Shown: positions 1-8,907 of the stretch, piece after piece
Layout: each line of letters begins with the position of its first letter
Position numbering within the stretch: position 1 is the stretch's first letter
The notes under the pieces: generated by a model
Seen by the model: the letters and a program-made list of their open reading frames with translations, nothing else
Database searches by the model: none
What the model was told of the DNA's origin: nothing
Origin: Fusobacterium ulcerans ATCC 49185
Lineage (GTDB): Bacteria; Fusobacteriota; Fusobacteriia; Fusobacteriales; Fusobacteriaceae
Length of the DNA stretch: 64,000 nucleotides
Reading direction: 5' to 3'
NCBI RefSeq assembly: GCF_900683735.1
Contig: NZ_LR215979.1
Coordinates: 3,534,001 to 3,598,000 of the forward strand
Translations under genes and position numbers: made by a program

Positions 1-235
1 GTTTTTCAGCAGTGAGGTCAGTGAGAGGTTGGAACCAGTGGGTAAAGTGAGTGGCACCATTTTCAATGGCCCAGTTTTTTACAGTAGATGCAATTATATC
101 TGCGACTTCTGAAGGCAGTTCACCCTCACCAAGTTGAGCAGATTTAAATTTTTTGAATATTGTTTCAGGCACCCTACTTTTCAAGTCTAGTTCAGAAAAA
201 TAGTTAATCCCAAAGGTTTCTAGCATACTTTTCAT
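1..235 (-). CDS. glnN: Glutamine synthetase type III, N-terminal fragment
   Basis: The first 78 codons of a gene that runs off the left edge of the window. The translation starts MKSMLETFGINYFSELDLKS and contains NWAIENGATHFTHWFQPLT, a segment characteristic of the large type III (GlnN) glutamine synthetases that make glutamine from glutamate, ammonia and ATP in the cytoplasm. The ATG at 235 is preceded by a strong AGGAGG-like ribosome site at about 241-248. The catalytic C-terminal region lies outside the window, so intactness cannot be judged. Confidence 0.85.
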   Translation of the reverse strand, partial: MKSMLETFGINYFSELDLKSRVPETIFKKFKSAQLGEGELPSEVADIIASTVKNWAIENGATHFTHWFQPLTDLTAEK

Positions 236-556
236 TTTTCTCCTCCTTATAAATAAAAAAATATTTTTATTATAAAGAAACACGTGCTCTTTTTTTCAAA
301 AATTTTATTTCAAAATTTTAGCATAAGATTATTTTTTACGCAATACTTTTTTTTAAGTAATATGATGCTGAAAAAATATAAATTTAAAATTTAGAAGTAT
401 TTAACAGTAATATTATTAAAGAAAAAAATATAAAAAAAATTTATGATGTTTAAAATAATTTTATGTATTGTGCTAAAAAATAAAAAAAGTACCATAATAA
501 TACGATACTTTTTTAAAAATAAAATTTATAGTATTTATAATAATTATTATAAATTT
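236..556. other. AT-rich intergenic region, no gene
   Basis: About 320 bases between glnN and the MocR regulator, both read leftward. It is extremely AT-rich with no credible open frame. It holds the glnN ribosome site at its left end, presumably the glnN promoter, and a weak hairpin at 482-514 that can end the regulator transcript. Nothing else is recognisable. Confidence 0.6.
482..514 (-). terminator. Probable terminator of the MocR gene
   Basis: Arms AAAAAAAGTA and TACTTTTTT pair around an AT-rich loop just past the stop codon of the regulator. On the minus strand the hairpin ends in a run of T residues. It is GC-poor, so it may be a weak terminator. Confidence 0.45.
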
Positions 557-2005
557 CTATCTTAAGAGAAGAGAAATAAAATCTTCTTTGAATAAAAAAT
601 CTTTTTTCTGTGAAAATTCTTCTAAAGACTTTTTGATTATTTCAATACCTCTTATTATTTCTTCTTTTGTTACAGCAGCAAAACTTAAACGAATATGGTC
701 ATTTTCCTGTTCATCATTTATATAAAATACAGAGTCAGGAAGAATAGAAACATGTCTTTCTTTTAACACATTATAGAATACATTAGAATTAAGCCCTTTT
801 GGCAGTTTTATCCATATATAGAATCCCCCATTGGGAATATATGGAAGTTCTATTTCTTTTATTTCTTTCAAAAGAGATAAAGTGAGTTCATATTTTTCTT
901 TAAATACTTCTCTTAACTTTTCTATGTGAGGTTCTAAATATCCTCTTTTGATAAAAAGATGAAGAGCCAGCTGCAGAAGACCTGCAGAAGATATATCAGC
1001 AGAAAATTTTGCAGCAATAATATCAGAAATTAAGTTAGTAGGAACAATCATATATCCAAGTCTTAATCCAGGCATTATGAGCTTTGAAAAAGAATTTATA
1101 TATATAACTTTATTTTTTCTGTCCATAGTTTTTAAAGGAGTAGTAATATTGTTGTAATAATAGAGATGAGAATGACAGTCATCTTCTATAATAGTGAAAT
1201 TATATTTTTCTGAAAGTTCTAGTATTTTTTTCTTCTTTTCTGTTGACCATGAAATTCCAGTTGGACTTTCAAAATTTATCATAGTATAAATAAAATCTAC
1301 TTTATTTTTTTGTAGAATTTTTTCTAACTCTTCAATATTTATCCCATCTTCTTCTAAAGGAACACTTATCATTTTAGCTATTTCAGAAAAAGTGTTTATA
1401 GCCCCATAATATGTGGGAGTTGCAGCTACCATTGTAGTAGTTTTTCTTTTTAGAATGATTTTTTTTATAAGATCCAATGCTTGTTGGGAACCTGAAACTA
1501 TTTGAATATTATTTGGAGATGTATAAATATTACTGTTTTTAAGTTTTTCAGCTATTGTTTCTCTTAATTCTAAAAGTCCCTGTGTATTAAAATAATTGAA
1601 AGCTTTTTCTCCATAATTATTAAATATATCATTTATGAGTTCCTGAAAAATAGAAACAGGATAAAGATCAGCAGCAGGAGTAGCGCTTGCAAAATTTATA
1701 TCTTTATTTATTATTGCAAAATTATTTATGACAGGTTTTTGAGTATTTGAGATAAGTTTATTTTTTTCTTTGACAAAACATCCTTTTCCAGAAAGCTTAA
1801 AGATATAGTTATTCTTCTCTAAAAGGTCATAAGCTTTCAATACAGTAAGTGTATTTATATCAAATTTAATAGCTATCTGCCTGATAGAAGGGAGCTTTTC
1901 ATTAGGAAGAGCTTCACCAGTTTCTATCATATTTTTTATAGAGTCATACAACTGCAAGTAAATTTTATGAGGTGAATCTTTGTAGATTAAAAAATTAAGT
2001 TTCAT
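557..2005 (-). CDS. MocR-type GntR regulator with aminotransferase domain
   Basis: A 482-residue fusion typical of the MocR subfamily. Residues 1-80 form a GntR winged helix (LPSIRQIAIKFDINTLTVLKAY), and about 105-470 form a fold-type I aminotransferase-like domain. The expected PLP lysine is in NSFSKLIMPGLRLGY, Lys308. Such proteins sense pyridoxal phosphate or an amino-compound adduct and usually act on a divergent promoter. Here it diverges from the malY-nhaC-megL cluster, and the intergenic region carries five copies of an AAACTGTTATA-like motif, so it is probably the local regulator of that cluster. The ATG at 2005 has an AGGAG site upstream. The identity of the effector is not visible in the sequence. 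Confidence 0.9.
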   Translation of the reverse strand: MKLNFLIYKDSPHKIYLQLYDSIKNMIETGEALPNEKLPSIRQIAIKFDINTLTVLKAYDLLEKNNYIFKLSGKGCFVKEKNKLISNTQKPVINNFAIINKDINFASATPAADLYPVSIFQELINDIFNNYGEKAFNYFNTQGLLELRETIAEKLKNSNIYTSPNNIQIVSGSQQALDLIKKIILKRKTTTMVAATPTYYGAINTFSEIAKMISVPLEEDGINIEELEKILQKNKVDFIYTMINFESPTGISWSTEKKKKILELSEKYNFTIIEDDCHSHLYYYNNITTPLKTMDRKNKVIYINSFSKLIMPGLRLGYMIVPTNLISDIIAAKFSADISSAGLLQLALHLFIKRGYLEPHIEKLREVFKEKYELTLSLLKEIKEIELPYIPNGGFYIWIKLPKGLNSNVFYNVLKERHVSILPDSVFYINDEQENDHIRLSFAAVTKEEIIRGIEIIKKSLEEFSQKKDFLFKEDFISLLLR

Positions 2006-2028
2006 AAAAATTTTCTCCTTTCTATAAT

Positions 2029-2227
2029 AAACTGTTTTATAATATTAAAAAAAGTTTGATATAATTAAAACAAAAAAGTGTTATACAACAGATATTGAAA
2101 CAGGTTTTATCTTTTAAAAATAGATCTTAAAATACGTAAAATAGACATTTGTATTAAAACAATAAACTGTTATATATCACTTTCAACAGTTATATATCTT
2201 GACTAAAAGAGTATAACGGTTTATAGT
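2029..2227 (+). promoter_or_regulatory. Divergent control region with operator array and malY promoter
   Basis: A good promoter for malY is visible: TTGACT at 2199-2204, 17-bp spacer, TATAGT at 2222-2227. Directly upstream are two direct repeats ending GTTATATATC (2164-2178 and 2184-2198), exactly 20 bp apart. An inverted copy (TATAACGGTTTATAG, 2212-2226) overlaps the promoter. Looser copies lie at 2029-2041 and 2078-2086, near the regulator gene. Direct repeats abutting the -35 box are typical of MocR activators such as GabR and PdxR; the assignment of these repeats to the neighbouring MocR protein is inference. Confidence 0.65.
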
Positions 2228-2304
2228 TGTATTATAATATATGAATCAAAAAATTGCTATGTATTTAAAAAAAATATGAGTGTTGTTTCTGTAAGGAGGA
2301 AAAA

Positions 2305-3495
2305 ATGAAATATTCTTTTGATGAAAAAATTGACAGAACAGGAAATCATGCAGCTAAATGGGAAGAAATGGGGAAAAAATTTATATCAAATGATTTGTGG
2401 CCAATGTGGATAGCAGATATGGACTTGAAAACAGCTCCTGAAATAATAGAGGCTATGAAAGAAAAAGTGGAACAGGGAATATTTGGTTATGTATATAGAC
2501 CAGATTCATATTATCAAGCAGCAGCAGATTGGTTAGAAAGAAGATTTGGATACAAGATTGATCCAACTACTCTTATAAATAGCCCAGGAGTTGTTCCTAC
2601 ACTTTCTTTATTAGTAAGAAGTATGACTAAACCAGGGGAAAAAATACTTATCCAAAGTCCAGTATATTATCCTTTTGCAGCTACAATAAGAGATAATGGA
2701 AGAGAAGTAGTAGAAAATGAACTTGTGAAAGATACTGAAGGATATTATACAATAGATTTTGAAGATTTTGAGAAAAAACTTTCAGATGAAAATGTTAATT
2801 TATTTATTTTATGCAGTCCACATAATCCTGTGGGAAGAGTATGGAAAAGAGAAGAACTTCAAAAAATGTCTGAGCTTTGTTTGAAATATAAAGTAAGAGT
2901 AATAGCTGATGAAATTTGGAGAGATATAATAATGCCAGGATACAAACATATACCAGCAGCTTCTCTAGGAAAAGAAATAGAAGATAATACTATTACTTGT
3001 TTTTCACCAACTAAAACATTTAATATAGCAGGGCTTCAAGCTTCATTTGTAACATTCCCAAGAAGAGAAGAGTGGGAAAAATTTGATAATGAACTTGGAA
3101 TATTAGATGTAAAAAGAAACAGTCCATTCAGTCTGGTAGCTTTTGAAACTGGATATACAAAATGTGATGAATGGGTGGATCAATTAATTCAGCATTTAAA
3201 TGGAAATATGGATTATGTAATAGAATTTGTAAAAGAAAAACTTCCAGAAGTGAAAGTTAGAAAACCAGAAGGAACTTATCTTATGTGGTTTGATTTCTCA
3301 AAATTAGGACTATCTAAAGAAGAGTTGTCAAAGTTTATGCAGGAAAAATGTAAAATAGCATTAGATGATGGATTCTGGTTTGGAGAAAATGGAATAGGGT
3401 TTGAAAGAATGAATATAGCTTGTCCAAGATATATGGTAGAAGAAGGAATGAATAGAATAGAAAAAGGTATAAAAAAATGGAGAGAAGAAAAATAA
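2305..3495 (+). CDS. MalY/PatB-family cystathionine beta-lyase / aminotransferase
   Basis: A 396-residue cytoplasmic PLP enzyme of fold type I. The MalY/PatB signature is clear: MWIADMD near residue 35, SPHNPVGRVW near 171, ADEIW at 201 and the PLP lysine in SPTKTFNIAGLQ, Lys237. Family members cleave cystathionine or cysteine by C-S beta-elimination, giving pyruvate, ammonia and H2S or homocysteine; some are aminotransferases. A GGAGG site lies just before the ATG. It is the first gene of a cluster with an NhaC transporter 20 bp downstream and methionine gamma-lyase further on, supporting a role in sulfur amino-acid breakdown. Exact substrate preference cannot be read from the sequence. Confidence 0.88.
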   Translation: MKYSFDEKIDRTGNHAAKWEEMGKKFISNDLWPMWIADMDLKTAPEIIEAMKEKVEQGIFGYVYRPDSYYQAAADWLERRFGYKIDPTTLINSPGVVPTLSLLVRSMTKPGEKILIQSPVYYPFAATIRDNGREVVENELVKDTEGYYTIDFEDFEKKLSDENVNLFILCSPHNPVGRVWKREELQKMSELCLKYKVRVIADEIWRDIIMPGYKHIPAASLGKEIEDNTITCFSPTKTFNIAGLQASFVTFPRREEWEKFDNELGILDVKRNSPFSLVAFETGYTKCDEWVDQLIQHLNGNMDYVIEFVKEKLPEVKVRKPEGTYLMWFDFSKLGLSKEELSKFMQEKCKIALDDGFWFGENGIGFERMNIACPRYMVEEGMNRIEKGIKKWREEK

Positions 3496-3515
3496 GAACT
3501 TAGGGAGGATTTAAA

Positions 3516-4868
3516 ATGAGTGAAAAAAGTGGAGAAAAAAAATATGGTGCAATAGCATTTTTACCATTATTAGTATTTTTAGTGTTGTACATAGGAAGTG
3601 GACTTATATTTACATTTATGGGAGTAGATGGAGCATTTAAAAAATTCCCTAGACACGTTGCTCTTCTTATAGGGATAGCAGTAGCCCTTATTATGAATAA
3701 ATCAATGAAGCTTGAAAAAAAGATAGATATATTCTCTGAAAATGCAGGAAATGCAGGAGTTATACTTATAGGGTTGATTTACCTATTGGCAGGAGGATTC
3801 CAAGGAGCAGCAAAATCTATGGGTGGGGTTGAATCAGTAGTTAACCTTGGACTTACATTTATTCCAGGAGCGGCTCTTGTTCCAGGAGTATTTCTTATAT
3901 CATGTTTTATTTCAACTGCAATAGGGACATCTATGGGAACAGTTGCAGCTATGGCTCCAATAGCAATAGGTGTAGCTCAGGCAGCAGGACTAAATCTGCC
4001 TCTGACATGTGCAGCAGTTATAGGAGGAGCATATTTTGGAGATAATCTTTCAATGATTTCAGATACTACTATTTCAGCAGCAAAAGGTGTAGGATCAGAA
4101 ATGAAAGATAAATTTAAGATGAACTTTTTTATCGCACTGCCAGCAGCAATAATTGCAGTAATTGGATATTGGGCATTTGGAGGAGCAGGAGTAATAACAG
4201 GAGCACATCCATTTTATCTTCTACGTGTAATTCCATATATAGTAGTATTGATAGCAGCTTTAATGGGATTTAATGTAGCAGGAGTTTTATTTATAGGGAT
4301 AGCAATGACAGGAGTTATAGGGCTTGGAGAAGGAAGTATAAGTTTCCTAGATTGGGTAGGTGCAATTGGTGGTGGAATGGAAGACATGTTCAGTATTACT
4401 ATTGTAGCTATATTGATTTCTGGACTTATAGGATTAATTAAATATTATGGTGGAGTAGATTGGCTTGTAAATAGTATTGTATCTAGAATTAAGGAACGTA
4501 AAGGTGCAGAATATGGAATTGGACTTCTTTCAGGACTTTTATCAGCAGCTTTGGTAAATAATACAATTGCTATAATTATATCAGCTCCTATAGCTAAGGA
4601 AATAGGTAAAAATTATGGAATTGCTCCAAAACGTCTTGCCAGCCTTATAGATATATTTGCCTGTGCATTTATTGCATTGACACCTTATGATGGAGGTATG
4701 TTGATAGTTACAGGGCTTTCAGATGTATCACCTATGGCAGTATTGAAATACATGTTCTATATGTTTGCCCTAATAATTACAACTTGTATTACTATTCAAT
4801 TTGGGCTACTGCGTACAAAAGAAGAAAAAGAATTTATTGAAAAAAATCCTAATGGAATAAGAGAATAA
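3516..4868 (+). CDS. NhaC-family Na+/H+ antiporter-like transporter
   Basis: A 450-residue polytopic inner-membrane protein with about eleven hydrophobic segments, beginning near residue 13. It contains family-like stretches such as GTSMGTVAAMAPIAIGVA and GAYFGDNLSMISDTTI (about residues 140-190), as in NhaC/MleN antiporters. NhaC-type carriers exchange protons for sodium and some relatives move organic acids or amino acids. Its place between malY and megL suggests it serves sulfur amino-acid catabolism, perhaps by importing substrate or exporting product; that role is inference. The ATG follows GGAGG at about 3503. Confidence 0.85.
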   Translation: MSEKSGEKKYGAIAFLPLLVFLVLYIGSGLIFTFMGVDGAFKKFPRHVALLIGIAVALIMNKSMKLEKKIDIFSENAGNAGVILIGLIYLLAGGFQGAAKSMGGVESVVNLGLTFIPGAALVPGVFLISCFISTAIGTSMGTVAAMAPIAIGVAQAAGLNLPLTCAAVIGGAYFGDNLSMISDTTISAAKGVGSEMKDKFKMNFFIALPAAIIAVIGYWAFGGAGVITGAHPFYLLRVIPYIVVLIAALMGFNVAGVLFIGIAMTGVIGLGEGSISFLDWVGAIGGGMEDMFSITIVAILISGLIGLIKYYGGVDWLVNSIVSRIKERKGAEYGIGLLSGLLSAALVNNTIAIIISAPIAKEIGKNYGIAPKRLASLIDIFACAFIALTPYDGGMLIVTGLSDVSPMAVLKYMFYMFALIITTCITIQFGLLRTKEEKEFIEKNPNGIRE

Positions 4869-4910
4869 AAATTAATATAAGATTATTTTAAATTTTATGG
4901 AGGGGGAGCA

Positions 4911-6104
4911 ATGAAAGACTTAAAAAATAAAGGAATAGGAACAATAGCTATTCATGCAGGACAAGGAAAAAATCCATTTGGAGCTTTATCAACTCCAATA
5001 TATCAAACATCAACATTTGTATTTGATTCTACAGAGCAAGGAGGAGCAAGATTTGCAGGAAAAGAGGAAGGGTATATCTATTCAAGACTTGGAAACCCTA
5101 CAACAACAGTAGCAGAAGAAAAAATAGCTGCATTAGAGTGTGGAGAGGCAGCAGCAGCAACATCTTCAGGAATGGGAGCTATATCATCTGCACTTTGGAC
5201 ACTGCTGAGAGCAGGGGATCATGTAATAGCTGATAAAATACTGTATGGATGCACCTTCGCATTATTGAGCCATGGAATGACTAGATATGGAGTTGAGGTT
5301 GAATTTTTAGATACATCTGACTTAGAAGCAGTAAAAAAAGCTATGAAGAAAAATACGAGAGTAGTATATCTTGAAACACCAGCAAATCCAAATTTAAAAA
5401 TATCAGATATAGAAGAAATAGCAAAAATAGCTCATACAAATGAATATACAAAGGTAGTAGTGGATAATACATTTGCTTCTCCATATTTACAAAGACCTTT
5501 GGAATTAGGAGCAGATTTGGTAGTTCATTCAGCAACTAAATATCTGAATGGACATGGAGATGTAATAGCAGGATTTGTAGTTGGAAACAAAGAGCTTATA
5601 ACAGAAGTAAAATTATTTGGAATAAAAGATATGACAGGATCAGTATTAGGACCAACAGAAGCACATCTTATAATAAGAGGATTAAAAACTTTTGAAATAA
5701 GAATGCAAAGACATTGTGAAAATGCAATGAAAGTTGCTGAATATTTAAATGCACATCCTAAAGTATCAAAAGTATATTATCCAGGACTGGAAGATCATGA
5801 AGGATATAAGATAGCTAAAAAACAAATGACAGGGTTTGGGGGAATAATGTCATTTGAACTTAAAGGTGGATTTGAAGCAGGAAAAACATTATTAAATAAT
5901 GTGGAAATGTGTGCTCTTGCAGTAAGTTTGGGAGATACAGAAACATTGATACAGCATCCAGCATCAATGACACACTCAGCTTATACAAGTGAAGAGTTAA
6001 AAGAAGCTGGAATCCCTGAAGGATTAGTAAGGTTGTCAGTAGGATTGGAAAATATAGAGGATATAATAGCTGATTTAGATAAAGCATTGGAAAAAGTAAA
6101 ATAA
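4911..6104 (+). CDS. megL: Methionine gamma-lyase
   Basis: A 397-residue Cys/Met-metabolism PLP enzyme. The PLP lysine is Lys210 in HSATKYLNGHGDV. Cys114 in LYGCT matches the cysteine that distinguishes methionine gamma-lyases from cystathionine lyases and gamma-synthases, and YSRLGNPT near residue 57 is the neighbouring-subunit cofactor motif. The enzyme converts methionine to methanethiol, 2-oxobutanoate and ammonia, a well-known activity in fusobacteria that contributes to volatile sulfur production. It follows the NhaC gene by 42 bp and has an excellent GGAGGGGG ribosome site. A hairpin terminator lies just downstream, marking the end of the cluster. Confidence 0.92.
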   Translation: MKDLKNKGIGTIAIHAGQGKNPFGALSTPIYQTSTFVFDSTEQGGARFAGKEEGYIYSRLGNPTTTVAEEKIAALECGEAAAATSSGMGAISSALWTLLRAGDHVIADKILYGCTFALLSHGMTRYGVEVEFLDTSDLEAVKKAMKKNTRVVYLETPANPNLKISDIEEIAKIAHTNEYTKVVVDNTFASPYLQRPLELGADLVVHSATKYLNGHGDVIAGFVVGNKELITEVKLFGIKDMTGSVLGPTEAHLIIRGLKTFEIRMQRHCENAMKVAEYLNAHPKVSKVYYPGLEDHEGYKIAKKQMTGFGGIMSFELKGGFEAGKTLLNNVEMCALAVSLGDTETLIQHPASMTHSAYTSEELKEAGIPEGLVRLSVGLENIEDIIADLDKALEKVK

Positions 6105-6120
6105 GTATAATAAATAACTA

Positions 6121-6152
6121 AGGAGCAAGAAGAAATTTCTGCTCCTTTTTTT
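6121..6152 (+). terminator. Rho-independent terminator after megL
   Basis: GGAGCA and TGCTCC pair, extended by a GAA/TTT inner stem, and are followed by seven T residues (6146-6152). It closes the malY-nhaC-megL cluster. Confidence 0.8.
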
Positions 6153-6272
6153 GAAATTTTATAGCATTTTTTTTAAAAGATATGAAATAAAAATTCATAT
6201 TTTGATTGAAAGAGTTAAAGAACTGTGCTAAAATTAAACTATTAACCAATACTATATTAGGGGGTATTATAC

Positions 6273-7328
6273 ATGAATAAATTGAAATTAGTAGCAGGAA
6301 TTTTAACTGTATTATCCTTAGTAGGATGTACTTCAACAAAAACTTTTGAAGATCAGAAGAAAATAAATGAATATACTCAAACTGGAATATACTACTATTG
6401 GAATGGGGGAGATTTACAAAAAGTAGAAAAAGAATTTTTTAAAGGAATAACATTAAAAGGAAAATATGATGTTGTTGAAAATTCTTTCAGAGAAGCAAGT
6501 ATACTTGACCCTGATAGATTAGACTTGAGATTTGGAATAGCAACAACTCAAGTACTTCAAAGTAAAGTACAAGAAGCTTTAGCTACATATAAAGATATAA
6601 TAAAAATATATCCTGAAAGTTTTGATGCAAATATTTTGTTAGCTGGGTATAGCAGAGCTTTAGGAGATAATAATACTTACACTAATACAATAGCAGCTAT
6701 GGAAAAAATTTATCCAGAAATGACTAGGAAATTTGTAGAAAGATTTGACAGAACAGATAATTATATGAATACTGTTCTGAAAGTAAAACCAGAATCTTTA
6801 AATTTAAAAAATCATGCTATCGTTATTTTAGGATATGCTTTAGGAGAAAATGGAGTAATGAAAGAGCCATTAATAGGAAGACTGGAACAAGGGCTTGCTA
6901 TGTCTAAAAAAAATCCTGATGCTGAAATAATAGTAACTGGGGGAGTTCCAAAAGGTGGAGTAACAGAAGCGTATCTTATGAAAAAATGGTTGGTGGAAAA
7001 AGGGGTAAATCCAGATAAAGTTCATATTGAAGATCAGGCAAAAGATACAGTAGGAAATGCACTTTATTCAGTAGAGATTATGAAAAAATTAGGAATAGAA
7101 AACATGACTTTAATAAGCAGTGCAAGCCATATGAGAAGAGGACTGGCTGTTTTTAAAGAAATGGCTATAAGTGAGGGGTTAAATCTTTCAGTTATGGATA
7201 ATTTAGTATATTTGGATTATCCAACTTTAGAAGAAGCACAAAAAGTATCTAATAATGAAAAATTAGTTATTTATAGAGATATGATGAGAGCGGCAGGAAT
7301 GTGGGCTTATCCAGGAATTCAAAGATAA
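6273..7328 (+). CDS. DUF218 (YdcF/SanA-like) lipoprotein with helical repeat region
   Basis: A 351-residue predicted lipoprotein: a short signal peptide ends in a lipobox, LVGC, with Cys19. Residues about 70-150 look like tetratricopeptide-type helices (SIDLDP-like and IIKIYPESFDANILL). Residues about 185-340 form a DUF218 domain, with VILGYAL, TGGVPKGG, DTVGNALYS and SSASHMRRGLAVF in the order expected for YdcF/SanA proteins. DUF218 proteins are implicated in envelope integrity, but no reaction is firmly assigned. It is a single gene between two terminators with a GGGGG ribosome site. Confidence 0.8.
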   Translation: MNKLKLVAGILTVLSLVGCTSTKTFEDQKKINEYTQTGIYYYWNGGDLQKVEKEFFKGITLKGKYDVVENSFREASILDPDRLDLRFGIATTQVLQSKVQEALATYKDIIKIYPESFDANILLAGYSRALGDNNTYTNTIAAMEKIYPEMTRKFVERFDRTDNYMNTVLKVKPESLNLKNHAIVILGYALGENGVMKEPLIGRLEQGLAMSKKNPDAEIIVTGGVPKGGVTEAYLMKKWLVEKGVNPDKVHIEDQAKDTVGNALYSVEIMKKLGIENMTLISSASHMRRGLAVFKEMAISEGLNLSVMDNLVYLDYPTLEEAQKVSNNEKLVIYRDMMRAAGMWAYPGIQR

Positions 7329-7339
7329 AAATAAAACAT

Positions 7340-7372
7340 AGAGCTTTCAGGAATAACTTGAAAGCTCTTTTT
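7340..7372 (+). terminator. Rho-independent terminator after the DUF218 gene
   Basis: AGAGCTTTCA pairs with TTGAAAGCTCT across an 8-base loop, followed by five T residues. Confidence 0.8.
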
Positions 7373-7396
7373 AAAATATGTCTTAAGAATTAAGAA

Positions 7397-7425
7397 TTGA
7401 AAAATTAAGAAAAACATGGTAGAAT
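7397..7425 (+). promoter_or_regulatory. Sigma-70-type promoter for an untranslated transcript
   Basis: TTGAAA at 7397-7402, a 17-bp spacer, then TAGAAT at 7420-7425. It lies in the tyrS upstream gap and would start transcription near 7432. Confidence 0.65.
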
Positions 7426-7431
7426 TTAAAG

Positions 7432-7611
7432 AAATAAAAATACACAGAGGTCTAAAATGTTTAGTAAAAATAATGTATTTATAACATCTTCATACTATTA
7501 CTGCTACTAGGATTTAGGAAACTAAATCCCTTTTGTCATGCAGTTTGAATAGTAAAGGGAGATGTATTAATAGATAGAAAAGCCTATTGATACAATCAAT
7601 AGGCTTTTATT
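7432..7611 (+). ncRNA. Candidate small RNA or tyrS leader with terminator
   Basis: Between a good promoter and a strong terminator lie about 180 bases without a coding frame but with nested pairing. ACATCT/AGATGT, TACTATT/AATAGTA and CTGC/GCAG enclose a perfect 8-bp hairpin, GGATTTAG-GAAA-CTAAATCC (about 7511-7530). The terminator AAAGCCTATTGA/TCAATAGGCTTTT (7579-7608) follows and ends in TTTATTTTT. This could be a free small RNA or an attenuator leader for tyrS about 60 bp downstream. I see no T-box consensus and cannot match it to a named family. A second, weaker promoter-like sequence near 7635-7645 may serve tyrS directly. Confidence 0.55.
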
Positions 7612-7671
7612 TTTCTTTAAAAATAAAGGGCTTTGTGTTAAAATAATATAGAAAAAATAAGGGAGGACGAG

Positions 7672-8892
7672 ATGGAAAACGTATTTGATGTGTTAGTAGG
7701 ACGTGGATACTTAAAACAATTCACTCATGAAGAAGAAATGAGAGAAATATTAGGGAAAGAGAAAGTTACTTTTTATATAGGGTTTGACCCAACAGCAGAC
7801 AGCTTACATGTGGGACATTTTATTGCTATGATGTTTATGTCTCATATGCAAAAACATGGACACAGACCAATAGCTCTTCTTGGTGCAGGAACTGCCATGA
7901 TAGGAGATCCAAGTGGAAGAACTGACATGAGAACAATGATGACAAAAGAAATTATTGCTCATAATGCAGCCTCTATAAAAAAACAAATGGAAAAATTCAT
8001 AGATTTTTCTGATGGAAAAGCGATACTTGAAAACAATGCAGACTGGTTATTAAAACTTAACTATGTAGATTTTATAAGAGATATAGGAGCACATTTTTCT
8101 GTAAATAGAATGCTTGCAGCAGAATGTTTCAAATCAAGAATGGAAGTAGGACTTTCTTTCCTTGAATTTAACTATATGCTTATGCAGGGATATGATTTTC
8201 TTGTGTTGAATCAAAAACATGGATGTACTATGCAGTTAGGTGGAGATGACCAATGGTCTAATATGATAGCAGGAGTAGAACTTATCAGAAAAAAAGAACA
8301 AAAACAAGCTTTTGCTATGACTTGTACTCTTCTTACTAACAGTGAAGGAAAGAAAATGGGAAAAACAGCTAAAGGAGCTTTATGGCTAGATCCTGAAAAA
8401 ACATCTCCATATGAATTTTATCAATATTGGAGAAATGTTGATGATGCAGATGTTGAAAAATGTCTTTCATTATTAACATTCATTCCTATGGATGAAGTAA
8501 AAAGATTAAGTGCATTAGAAGGTGCAGAAATAAATGAAGCTAAAAAGATACTTGCTTTTGAAGTTACAAAAATGATCCATGGAGAAGAGGAAGCTCTTAA
8601 AGCTAAAACAGCAGCAGAAGCTCTATTTGGTGGAGGGCAGGATATGAGTAATGTTCCTTCAGTAGAAATAGAGGAAGCAGCTTTAGGAACTGGATTTGTA
8701 GATTTCTTAGTAGAAAAAGGAATATTAAAAACTAAAAGTGAAGGAAGAAGACTAGTTCAGCAGAATGGTATAAATATAGGAGACAGCAAAGTTACAGATT
8801 TTGCTATGCCTATAACAAAAGAACTTTTCACAGATGGTGAATTCCTTGTTAAAATAGGAAAGAAAAAATATCATAAAGTAGTTTTAAAATAG
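7672..8892 (+). CDS. tyrS: Tyrosyl-tRNA synthetase
   Basis: A 406-residue class I aminoacyl-tRNA synthetase that charges tRNA-Tyr. The HIGH-like motif is HVGH (residues 46-49) and the KMSKS-like motif is KMGKT (228-232). The tyrosine pocket sequence [12 protein letters not shown] and GGDDQWSN are present, and an S4 RNA-binding domain occupies about 335-406. The ATG follows AGGGAGGA. The next gene starts 15 bp after the stop, so the two are probably cotranscribed. Confidence 0.96.
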   Translation: MENVFDVLVGRGYLKQFTHEEEMREILGKEKVTFYIGFDPTADSLHVGHFIAMMFMSHMQKHGHRPIALLGAGTAMIGDPSGRTDMRTMMTKEIIAHNAASIKKQMEKFIDFSDGKAILENNADWLLKLNYVDFIRDIGAHFSVNRMLAAECFKSRMEVGLSFLEFNYMLMQGYDFLVLNQKHGCTMQLGGDDQWSNMIAGVELIRKKEQKQAFAMTCTLLTNSEGKKMGKTAKGALWLDPEKTSPYEFYQYWRNVDDADVEKCLSLLTFIPMDEVKRLSALEGAEINEAKKILAFEVTKMIHGEEEALKAKTAAEALFGGGQDMSNVPSVEIEEAALGTGFVDFLVEKGILKTKSEGRRLVQQNGINIGDSKVTDFAMPITKELFTDGEFLVKIGKKKYHKVVLK

Positions 8893-8907
8893 TCAAAGGT
8901 GAGTTTA

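Noticed and set aside
7432-7611. T-box riboswitch for tyrS
   Set aside because: The conserved T-box bulge (TGGNACC) and antiterminator are absent, so only an unassigned RNA is claimed.
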